NCBI GenBank assembly: GCA_037043455.1
Contig: JAWPHD010010973.1
Location: forward strand, 24,008 to 88,007
From: Cyrtodaria siliqua
Lineage: Eukaryota > Mollusca > Bivalvia > Adapedonta > Hiatellidae
Direction: 5' to 3'
DNA: 64,000 nucleotides
In this document: piece after piece, positions 21,801 through 33,800 of the stretch
Layout of the letters: every line of letters starts with the position of its first letter
Position numbering within the stretch: position 1 is the stretch's first letter
Program-made: the position numbers and the translations under genes
The notes under the pieces: model-generated
What the model saw: the letters and a program-made list of their open reading frames with translations, nothing else
Told to the model about the DNA's origin: nothing
Database searches by the model: none

Positions 21801-24800
21801 GTGGCTTGCAACCCAAATTGGTTAGCATGCAAAATTGCCAAAATACAAATAAATTTATTTTCAACAACAAAATGGGTTATGACCCAAACTGGGTAAAGCA
21901 CTATATTGCCAACCACATAGTAACCCATAAGGGGTTAACTTAAAAGTTTAAAATTGATGAAGGATAAGCAGATAACCTTATATAGAGGTTATACATATAT
22001 GCCAAAAAGGTGACTGCACATCAACAATAATTTGAAATCATGTTATTAAAGCCACGGGCTGTTTTCAGAAACTAAAGGCGAATTTCTGGCATCTGTACTT
22101 CAACAATTTCGGGATATCTAATATATCCACCATTCATTCGGAAAACCTCTGTTGCAACTTGACTATATACCCTAATCCTGACTTTGTCCAAAGCTTTATG
22201 GGACTTTTCATTTCCATAATATAAGCGTGGTAAAATCTGCGACCAAACAATCTTAACTTCAGAAATCAAGTCGTTTATGTCATGTAGTGTTTTAATAATA
22301 CTTTTCCTTAATTTATCCAAGGGTACTTGACCAATGTCATTGCCTCCCACATGCAATACCAATATATGTGGGTGGTCCTCAAGAGATAACAACTTTAATG
22401 TCTTCAACACTTGGCACCAAGTCATTGAAGTGAATTTAAGATACACATCACCATGCATAGAAGTAAATTTATAGTCGGTAAAAACGAATTATGTGTTTCA
22501 ACAAAAATCTGTTTCAATGTTCATTCTGTTCCATAATGGCATCCAACCACAGGCAGACACCTCTGCAACCCATTAATTAAATTCAATGTTACAATTAACT
22601 TTAGCTTTTGAATGACCACCTATGTAAATAATTATTTATTCAAGAATACTAGGACTTAAGCATTTCCAAATTTACAAATACATTCTATTATGTCCTTTGA
22701 CTATAAACTAGGAATATGTATCCTTTTCAAGTAAACTAACCCACGTGTTAAAGGTTGAATGCAAAACTATTGCATCTTCATATATATGAAGGAGGCGCAA
22801 TTGCGATTGACTTTTGACTGAATGCCATTGAAAACCTCATTTAAATCAGCCACCAACAACAGCCACATTGTACAAGGTATATACATCGGTTCCAAAGCCA
22901 CTGATGACAAGTTATATATATAACATACACATTTTGAGTAATCCAATCTATATAGCCACAATATAAACGGCTTAAGCCAGCCAGGCTAAACCCTAAAACT
23001 GGAGAGTTGAAATGTCACCAACTCACAACCCACTCCACGCACATTCAATCACGGGTATTTTAAGAACCCGTGAATAACAACCACCCTCAACAGGCACATA
23101 CCCCTCACCACACGACCTGAACATCTGGATAGTGTTGACAAATATTTCTATTTTGTGCCTTCAAGAACACCTTACTTGGTTTATGAATGCATCCCTTCAT
23201 TCGGAGATAGTTATTAAAAGGAGGTTTAAAGGTGTTATATATATAATTGATGCGACAAGTGTTTTAAAAATTTAAATTTGGGCCATGCATAGAACGGGTC
23301 ATGCATAGAACAGTTTTACTTCGAGTATAGAAGTGCTTTTTATAGTTTAGTGACCATGCACAGAACTCAGTGCTATATATAGGGACAAACCCAACTGGAA
23401 TAATACATTCATTACGTCATATCGGTTAAAAGGTGGAGGGACAATAAACCTGTGCACTACACCCAACCCCACACACACAAATTAAATAGATACCGGTACC
23501 ATTTGATATGCCTTGTTTAACAATGACAGGATAAATAATACTCATCGAACCGATGGAATAGCCATGAAATAAACCATATGAAAAGCATCTGAATTCTTCC
23601 AAGGTCTTGGAAAATGGAACGCCACTTATAAATCCATTGTTAATGTATCAACCAGTTCTGGGGATATATTCCCAAATTCCACACCAAATATTTTGGATAC
23701 ATCTGACATTCGCAGTGTTTGAAATGTTGCTTTGTGATTTATGTTTAACTTGTATAACTGTAAGAAATGGAACATTACATACAATACCAACACTGGGCCT
23801 CTATGACCGGTCCACAACATCACGCCCGGTACACCCACATTTTTGTCAGGAACTTTTGACTGGCCCTAAGTCAACTTGATAGTGACACAAACTGAAATAT
23901 AAGGCAAAGTCTTTGAGAGAATGAAATAAAATAAAGCCTTAAATAAGTGACAGGTATCCAATTATAAGTAAGCAGCATCTGCAAATACACCAGTATACAA
24001 AACAACAGCCACTATAATGAAAACAACCCTGTACACAAACAAATAAATGTGTAAAGTGGATCGCTAGACAAATAACACTGGACCTTTTATAACCAGGCTT
24101 ATTAGCAGCAGCAGTCAGCAGCAGCAAGTTAACAATTTACTGAAATCAACAAAAACTGTTGAGGTATACTTATCAGAAATTTGTTAAGAGAACCTATTGC
24201 AGAAACACTGCAAATACTGTCAACAACCACAATTTCATCATCAGCCCTGGAGAGTAAATAATAGCAGCAGAAGTTAAATGTATAGGGCACAACGACGACC
24301 ATAACATCAATGGCCAACATAATGGCTTGATTCAACATTTCATTAACAACATGGTGACAAACAACTTATTATTTATATAAATTGTTTTCATAATAGTTTC
24401 ATGATCAGCCCTGGAGAGTGAATAATAGCAGCAGAAGTTAAATGTATAGGGCACAACGACAACCATAACATCAATGGCCAACATAATGGCTTGATTCAAC
24501 ATTAATTTTCATTAACAACATGGTGACAAACAAGTTATTTATATAAATTGTTTTCATAATAGTTTCATGATCAGCCCTGGAGAGTGAATAATAGCAGCAG
24601 AAGTTAAATGTATAGGGCACAACGACAACCATAACATCAATGGCCAACATAATGGCTTGATTCAACATTAATTTTCATTAACAACATGGTGACAAACAAG
24701 TTGTTTATATAAATTGTTTTCATAATAGTTTCATGTTCAGCCCTGGAGAGTGAATAATAGCAGCAGAAGTTAAATGTATAGGGCACAACGACAACCATAA

Positions 24801-27800
24801 CACCAATGGCCAACCTAATGGCTTGATTCAACATTAATTTTCATTAACAACATGGTGACAAACAAGTTATTTATATAAATTGTTTCATGTTCAGCCCTGG
24901 AGAGTAAATAATAGCAGCAGAAGTTAAATGTATAGGGCACAACGATGACCATAACATCAATGGCCAACATAATGGCTTGATTCAACATTAATTTTCATTA
25001 ACAACATGGTGACAAACAGGTTATTTATATAAATTGTTTTCATAATAGTACTTAAAGAGCATTATCAGAAGCAAGTTATCATTGACATCATCCTCATAAT
25101 GACACCAGAGTTGTATTTACTTATTTAGTGTTCTAATGTGTATAGCTCTACTAAATCAGTGATTAAAGGGTCACACGGCAATATTATTCATTTTTATTTT
25201 TTATTCAAATTAGCCGCACAATTTATTAATCCAGTATCATTTGGACTTAGAAGTTGCTTGCATGTTTCTTATTATTATGCCATGTTTAAATATATCATTG
25301 ATGCAGTATAATCAACAGTTAGTAATATCAACTTTTTATTTTATTTTTTTTATTTTTTTATATATTTATTTTCATTTTTATTAACCCAACTGACTTAAAG
25401 CCATACTTTATTAACCCGATTGACTTAAAGCCATAATAAAGTAGAACACAAGTCATGTTTCCGTAAGCGTTGCAACATCTGTTCTGTCAGCCACAACTTT
25501 CCATCCACCGTTAACCGTATCGCTTGCAGATTCCGACTACGACTCGCACTTCTTCTTCTGTAACAATGTGTAGCCAATCCACCATCTCAGACGTCGGTTG
25601 CTTAACGATCTTCTCACAAACTCTGGAGATACCACCAGCTCCTGCTGTCCTTATCTATTTTGCTGGTAGGTTCATCCAGTTCCTGCGTCCCGAGTCGTCA
25701 TCGGCCCCCTGGACTGCTTTATGGCAAATATGGCTCTGTATTTCTGAAATAAATTGCTAAAATATTGAACCCTTGCACACTACATTAAATAAAACTTGTT
25801 ATTTTCATGTGAACCCCATCAACTATTTGAACACTGTCATATTTAATCCAGTGTTCAATCCTTGCCTTGGCCATGCAATTTATCCCTGAGCAAGGGAATT
25901 AAACTGTGTTGCTTAGTACTGGTTCCACCCAGGAAGCCAATTTAAGTTGCAAGAACAGGTTTCCCAATCGATGGAAATTGAATAATTTAAAGTAAAGTTA
26001 ACAAAGAAAGAATTCTTCTTCTTCTCGGTCATATTTAATCCAGTGTTCAATCCTTGCCTTGGCCATGCAATTTATTTCTGAGCAAGGGACTTAATCCATG
26101 TTGCTTAGTACTGGTTCCACCCAGGAAGCCAATTTAAGTTGGTTGCGAGAACAGGTTTCCTAATCCATATAAATTAATAATTTAAAGTAAAGTTAACAAA
26201 GAAAGAATTCTTCATCTTCTTTTTCTATGCACAAATGCACCCCTGGCACTTCTTCCCGGCAGGTGCCCCTTTTTCCTGTGCCTTAGATGGTCCTTTACTC
26301 GCATACGGGCTCTTCGGCGGTCTTGTCGATTGTCGCCTAGGCATCTTGTATTACTGAAATAAACCGCTTAAATATAAACACCTTGGCATTTACATTCCAA
26401 ATGCCAAAATGTCAACACATAGCATTTACATTATTATCGGTAGATATATAAATAGTGTTAAGCAAATGGCATTTGTCTTATTCATGTTATTACTAATGGT
26501 TGATTAGAATCAATATCACGCTAATAATATCCTAACATACTATGGCATGAGAAAAACCAATGAAAACTTCACTTTTCATTTAATTACACTGAACTGGTTT
26601 TATAAATCAAGACTCAAATGCGTGAAATGGACACTTCAATATTGCTGGGTGTCCCTTTAAAATATTTCAAACAAATTAATAACAAAAGCATGTACATTTC
26701 CTGCTTAATAGTACATTTCTGCTTAATACAGTAAAAACAAATGATTATATATTCAAACCTCTCTTTAACCACTTAAATAAACGTCTCTTGATGTCTGTCA
26801 GTCGACAAAATAAGAAGAAACGCATTTGACAAAGGAACCTTTTTACGCGAGGCAAATGGAGTAATTACGGACAAGGGAGATAACTTCTATATGAATAGCA
26901 TACATGACACTATAAAACTAAGGTCAACTGAATAGAAGTACCCCAGCCTGGTTCGTTTCCCTTGTTTTTAACAACGAAACTGAATACTCTGTCTTCACGA
27001 TCGTATTATACATCAACCAACGAGATGTTGGCCGAACAAAGACGCGAGACTGTTACAGATGATGAGTCATGGTGAAATGACCTTCACCATGATTATTTAG
27101 TGCATACTTACCGACAGTTGTTCGTAGATTATAAACAATGGCCAGGTTATTGGTAAATAAATAATAAATATACCCCCTGATAAGTTAACGATTTAATGGT
27201 GGCATAGTTCCGCTCCAACGCCCTGTTCACGATTTCGCCATGACGTGTTGATTTCCCCGCGATCACCAGTTGAACATGTTCATAATTTGAGTGAATAAAT
27301 CTCTATTAAATCAAAACCATCGAACATTTACTACTGCACATTTACGATCAATAATAGCCGAAAATGAGCCATCTCAATTACTACGTAATTATTTTTCATA
27401 AATGAACACGACACATGCTAAAGTTTGCAATTTACATCTGATACCGCCTGCAGAAAATGGCCGCATCTTTAGAGACAGATAATTGGTGTAGCGTACGATT
27501 TACACACTCATTAATAAACCAAAAACAAATAAGCAGGATTGCGCAATTTGTTTATGAAAATTATTAATCCCACTTAAATAAAAGGATTTATGTCGATGAA
27601 CGACAAATCCCATTATCAGTGAGTGGCAATACAATGTTAGTTAAAAATAGATTGGGATTGCAGCAGCTGACAGAAAACACATTGTTGACCTGTTGATTGT
27701 TAGTAATTCCCATGAGTTTTAAACAGATACGACATAATGTTCTCTTCCAAGTAATTAAATACATGTAGACTTGTATGTCTCATACACTAAACATGTACAC

Positions 27801-30800
27801 AATAACTGTATTTATGATATTCATTAGTTTTATTATTCTAAAACAGGAACACATAATTCAGTCAAATTGATCTGTTTTTCTTTTGAGCACTTTTATTTTA
27901 TTTTTTTTCCTTGACAAATTGTCATCCATTAGTATATGTTTAATGAATGTGTAATCTGTATACAGCAACACTGATCCACAAATACCAGACATAATGAGTA
28001 TATATATGTCAACACCTTTGATAAGGTTGCATTGTATGGATCATGTTCTACTGGCCCAATTAGCCTGTATCATAATTGGACAATTCCATTACAAGTAAGG
28101 TAGAGGATCGCATTTTTATTTTCCCATTTGTTTTATTCATATCTCGATCAAACATTCTAAACACACATATGCGTAATCTAATTACTCGCAAGTCATCTCT
28201 AAATATGTTTATTTTATGTTATTTAAATGCTCAAAATAATAAAAGAAATAGTTGATCAACCTATATAAATTGAACTCCACCATACTGGTCTTGGCAGCAT
28301 TTTAATAAAGTGCGGTGAAGTGATATGTTTTAGAAGTTGATGAAAAACGTGTTATATTTTTTTATTTTGTGTGTGATGGATACATCCAAAATATTATCAG
28401 TAATCAAAGAGCAAAAACTTACAGTTGAAGCTCTTTAATTTCAACCATTACAATTGGAATTTTATTGAAATAAAAAATCACCAGAAGAACAACAAAATAA
28501 TGACAATGTGCAACATGAGCTACCAATTAATTCAATTCAAGAAAGCAGGAACATGATGCTCAAGTTTTATCAATTAACGATGTTACAGAAACAGATTTGA
28601 TGACAAATGTAGATGTTTCTTTGTGTACCATTGCTTTTGTTCTCCATGTAATCATTTGTGATTACACATGAACAATCATGGCTTGGAAGTGGGTCAAGAC
28701 CACATGCCAAAAATAGAATTTAAAGAAGGGTGGACAGAAGAAATGCTTGGCGCAAAACTGAGTATCTTGTTAGAAAGGCTAGATTAATGATATGTGTATA
28801 CTCAGTATTTGAGCAACAAAACACAAACAGTATAATACTAACATTTTAAAAATGATGCAAACTTCAATTGGTGAAAACATTAATAAGTGTTTAAAAAATA
28901 GATATAAAATGCTGCAACACAAATGTACATGTATTTGGAGAATTTCACACATTAAAAACATCCAAAGTAAGTGCTAAGCATGTTTAATATACACATTTTA
29001 CTAACCTATACAGCAATAGCATACTACCATGTGTTTCTTCTTCATTTGTTTACAAACAATGGAGTCACATGATCTCATGAATACTTAGCTCCTCCCATGA
29101 ATTTGAAATTTGAAATTTTGGTTTGATGATTTTATTTAATTATGGAAAACAGAAAGAACCATATAACACTATTTTCATAATAATGAAAGAAAATCAATTA
29201 AACTTCAAGCATATATTTTTTGAAAGATAACTATAACTTTTTTTTATGATTTTTTGAAGAAAAAGTGTCCCCTGACATGAAACATGTTCAAAATATACAA
29301 GGGAAACCACCCCCAGCCTTTACCTCCCTTATATACCCCAGTTGGGTCTTTAACTCCTATGTAGAACTCCTACACTTTCAAAGCAGACGATTATGTTGTG
29401 CTCTAAATATATTAGATTAGAGCTTGGATCTAAACATAAAAATATAAGTAGGACATGACGGCACACGCAAACTGGGGAAACTCTACTAAGTTGTTTAAAG
29501 CTTTTACTTAAAATACCACGGAATTGACAACACTTGTTATGGTGATGGTTTCGTAATATACATATATATCTGGTTGTGTCTGTGAACTCTACTAGTGAAA
29601 ACTAGGTGTGCCTATGAAGCAGAATATATTATCAAGAACAACAACAACAACAAGATGGCTGAATGTGATGAAAACAAAACACTCTCGTGAAATTGTCGAA
29701 ATTCACAGCTTCCACGACAACTTTCAGTTTCGGCGCTTCAGGTATCCGTTCGAGTTAATTATACCATTATGTTTTAGCCGTTTTTAACGCATGCCACCAT
29801 GTTAGACATATATCTTAAATCTAGTAAGACCCGTGCCATCTTCTTGTCATTGAACTCAAATTCGCTCAAGTTGGCATATCTGATTCTCTGGTACGAAAAA
29901 AGTACGAGAGATTGAATGACAGTTTATGTTTTATTAGTTATATGTAAAATTCTACTTGTGACATGAGCAGGTTATGCTGCCCAGGCTATCTTACGTACCG
30001 AGAAATTACAATTAGTATAGAACTGTTGGTGGTTTTGACCATTTTTGGAGTTCAATACCTTTCAGTATAATATATATATATATATATAACCATTTTTGGG
30101 GGTCCAGAACTCAATTAATTAATATTTTAACCACTCAAGTCCATCTTTTACTATCCTAGCTCTGTGCCGGGTGCCTATATATATATATACCCATTTTTTG
30201 GGGGTCCAGAACTCAATTAATTAATATTTTAACCACTCAAGTCCTAGCTCTGTGCCGGGTTGCCTGTGATGCAAACAGACCGAATGTTGGGTATTGGAAA
30301 GAAAGTAAATGACTTGGGAGTGCTAAACAAATGCAATGCTTAACGCATTGTATGATTGACTTATTTATCATGAAGTTATACCTGTGGTAAGCATGCATCA
30401 CAAATCCATGCAATCCTTATAAATCCACCCTGATCTGAAAAATGTGTTTTAAACGGGTTAAGGTTCATGTATTGTCTTCGTAAATCACATTGAAATATAG
30501 AGGAAAATTACAAAATGTTAGAACTAACACATGTCTAAGTATGTTTACACACACTTTGTAAAATAAAAGTGTTACATACCAATCCAGATAGAAGAAGCAA
30601 TAAATAGTAAAATAAGTTCATATAAAGTTTATAAAAGCATTTTCCCTCCACAATATTCCTTTACTACACACAATTGTCCATTCATTATACACAGTCCAAT
30701 CCTTTGTTGTCAACACACTAATCCTTTTCAAAATGTTCACTAATCAATGGTTAATGTCCGCCTGGTAATCAGTGGAGCTACCTCCGTTTGAAGGTATCAG

Positions 30801-33800
30801 TGGAGCTACCCCCGTTTGAAGGTATATGTAAAAGTGCTCCATCGCCACTTCCGAGGTAGTTCCAACGCCAAAAATATAGGTAATCAAGTTGACATCAGAG
30901 ATTTTAGCCCGTTCGAACTTTGAATTTGTTCCAACTTGATCGTCGCAACAGGTTTTTTTTCTTCATAGTTTGCCTATTTACGCCACATATCGACATGAAC
31001 ATATCAAATATCAACCAGTTGGTGTCCGTATATTACCTGTTTGACTAAATAATAACATTGTGAACGTTTGAGGTGGAGAACTACGGGATTTTGTAAAAGG
31101 GATAGCTTCAATGCCAGAGAGATAATTCCAATGCTACGGACACTGGCAGCTTATGAGGATGTCAGTTCTTACCATTGCGTATGACATTGCTCTTGGTTAA
31201 AACACAATTTACATTCCCAAACTATTGTTTGCATCAACTTTCTATCCGTTTTGTCTCTGTAATATGTATAATGTACTCACTCACCCCGGTGTCCACGTCC
31301 TTCGGCTCATGTGAATAGAATTGAATTGAATTGAATGTTGTTTAACGGCTCATCAACACAGTATAGGTTATTTAGAGCCGCCCAGAGCGAGGGGAAGGAT
31401 ACATAGGAACCCGGGAACCGTGCCCTACTCTTATTATCGAATAGATTCCTATGGATCTTTAACGTGCTCGGAGGATAGACCGATACACGGGACCGCCCGG
31501 TTTACGTCCCCCATCCGACGGACGGGGCTGAGGAAAAGTGGTCTTGCCCAAGAACACACCGACGAAACTCAGTGGTACCACGGAGGATTGAACCCGGGGC
31601 CTCCGGTTACAAATCCCGGCTCATGTGAGCTAATATATTTTGCATGCATATATTTTATATACTGTTCCGTTCAATTTACATACCTAGTTGCAAATTAATC
31701 GGAAAAAAAATTGAAGTAAGAAAATTGGTAATTTACTAACTATACATTTTGGAGAAACGCGATTTTAATATATGCAAAGTCTTTGGTCCAATCCATTCAG
31801 TATTTTATCCGCAACCCCAAAATGTATATACTAGATAACACGAAATCACTGTTAGGCAGTGACATGTCGCCAGTACTTAGATATCTCCGCCCTATTGTTG
31901 ATGTCGGAGCGTTGCGTATAAGCGTTTATTTATCCTCGCTGTATTGCACTAAGCATTTTAGCGAGCAGACCTCGGTTTTAAAGTCTCATCCGAAGGACTG
32001 GTAAGGTAGGAAATACTTTTTGAAATATTTCGATAATTAACCCAAATTCGGTCCTGGCTGAGATTGAACGCGCGATCCCTGGGTTACTAACCCGCAGTTC
32101 TAACCATTAAACCACGGCGAATTACTACGAAACGTGTTTGTTTACTTCTGATAATAAAATCTAAAAACTTCCATACTACCTTATTTTGACAGATCTCACA
32201 CAACTAACCGCATCCTACCTTAGAATTACCATAGGAGTATTTTTAGAAATTGATATTTACCTTAAAAGGAGTTCATATTCTCTTAATTTCTTTGGAAAAA
32301 CATCTTGCATGAAATTTCATTTTTAAGCGAAGTCGTTATAACTACTACTTCCGGATATTATTGCCAGTAAGAAAATATTCCCTATTTTATTTTAGCTTAA
32401 AAGCATTACAAAACTACAATTAATGTTTATTTCTTCCAATTTATGTAAAACATTATAATTAAACAACAATATGCTAAAAGTACATTGTTTAATAGATAAC
32501 TAGGAAACAACATTATGCGTTTGTTTTTATCGTTGCCAATTTCAAATGTAGTCTTGGCCTCGTTCAGCCGGCCTGCTTCGGATTTATTCCAACGCTATGC
32601 GGCTTCAGAACAGACTAGGCATAATCTGTCCGAGATGTTGCTTTATCATGCGGATGAATCGATAAGTTTACAATAAGTTAATCGGTCGTCCATTGTTGAA
32701 ACACTGCATGGAAAGGAAGAAATAAGGCGCCATATTTCAACTGCATTTTATAGGTATTAATATTTGTTTTACATATCAGTAATGCTGCAATGTTTATGTA
32801 AGTATGTATTTAAGTTGGGCGACGATTGTCACGGAATAAGTTCGTTAAACCTATATTTCAGGTTTGTTTATATTTTTTTTATGAATGAACAAAATGGATG
32901 CTAAATGGATGTTCTAAATTTGACAACACCACCACACTTATTTACGAATTACTAAGTATGTACGTGAAGTTAAGGTAAAAAGCTCCAAAACATTCTTGGA
33001 AAGTGTCATATCTGTGTAAGTGCATACAATATGCTTTTGATTGGACGCATGTTTTAATCTCTATTTTTTTTTGTTATTTTATTTATTATGCAATTAGTAA
33101 AATAATTTTTAATTTGTAATGCTTTCAATTTACTCTCACCTGAAACATTTTGAAGAAAATATGAGCTTTGGTTAAGGAAAATCTTTAGTGAAAGAAACAA
33201 ATCCTATATTGCTTTTAACCACCCCTCACCCACTAGGTAAAGTATGCGTACCCTTACAACATAGATGCAAATTTTTCATTATTTGTGATTGTATTCCCTA
33301 AAAACAATAAAGAACTATCAACAAAGTTATGTGTTGCGTATATCTAAAGTGATTATTTGTACTCTTTTCTTCCTAAAATAAAAAATACAAAGGATTTATA
33401 TAGCTCTACCCTGATCCTAGATACTATTTTAATATAAGACTAATTTTCAAAGACAACCACTGTAATCGAGCCTTCAATGTATATACCGGAGCTACTCAGC
33501 CGTGAAGCATGTTAGCAGTAATTAAAGGGAGTACATCAGGATTTTCATGGGGGTCTAGATGTCCGACTGAAAATTGACAAAAAATAATAATTTCTATTCT
33601 GAATGGCCTAAACATAATGAATGAGCCGAAAAATTATCCCTTATTTGCCAAAAAAAACCATTCTGCACAGCAATATGTGCTATCCTAGGTGACGCACCAG
33701 GGTTAATTTCAGCATTTTACGTCCGATTCCATCATAGCTATATGTTTTTTTCAAGGTTTACACAGTAACACAATGGTTCTAACATTATATTTTGATTGAT

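Larger units (their letters stand above)
20513..27616 (-). mobile_element. YR-type (Ngaro-like) retroelement with split direct repeats, copy 2 (young)
   Basis: Plus-strand order: B2 (20513-20822), spacer, A2 (21015-21241), B1 (21237-21546), body, A1 (27390-27616). ATTAT lies at the left edge, the A2/B1 junction and the right edge. By eye A1 and A2 are identical over 227 bp and B1/B2 differ at one base in about 310, so insertion is recent. The body shares ordered blocks with copy 1: hairpin units by B1, a CAACAGCCACT...AATGTGTAAAG block at 23990-24060 versus 10620-10680, and a GGAGATACCAC block at 25620 versus 11545. The only recognisable coding remnant is an SGNH-hydrolase fragment on the - strand. 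No RT or recombinase frame is visible. Confidence 0.8.
18972..30268. mobile_element. 11.3-kb DNA transposon with long TIRs in P450 intron 1
   Basis: The 8-bp duplication ATGCAAAC (18964-18971 and 30269-30276) flanks inverted ends CACAGGCA(A)CCCGGCACAG. The inverted repeats run about 664 bp on the left and 788 bp on the right, the latter lengthened by a local duplication of its outer ~90 bp. The paralogous intron starting at 59558 has the empty site (ATGCAAAC at 59668-59675) with matching flank on both sides. Contents: LINE tail (19640-20510), a young YR retroelement (20513-27616), and about 1.9 kb of unassigned sequence. Without the YR insert the carrier is about 4.2 kb. An 8-bp duplication with long TIRs fits hAT, P, Merlin or MULE-like families; no transposase was recognised. 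Confidence 0.88.

Noticed and set aside
24129..24834. Three similar - strand ORFs (MLNQAI...)
   Set aside because: They repeat because the DNA repeats every ~165 bp; no unique N-terminus, no known motif and short.
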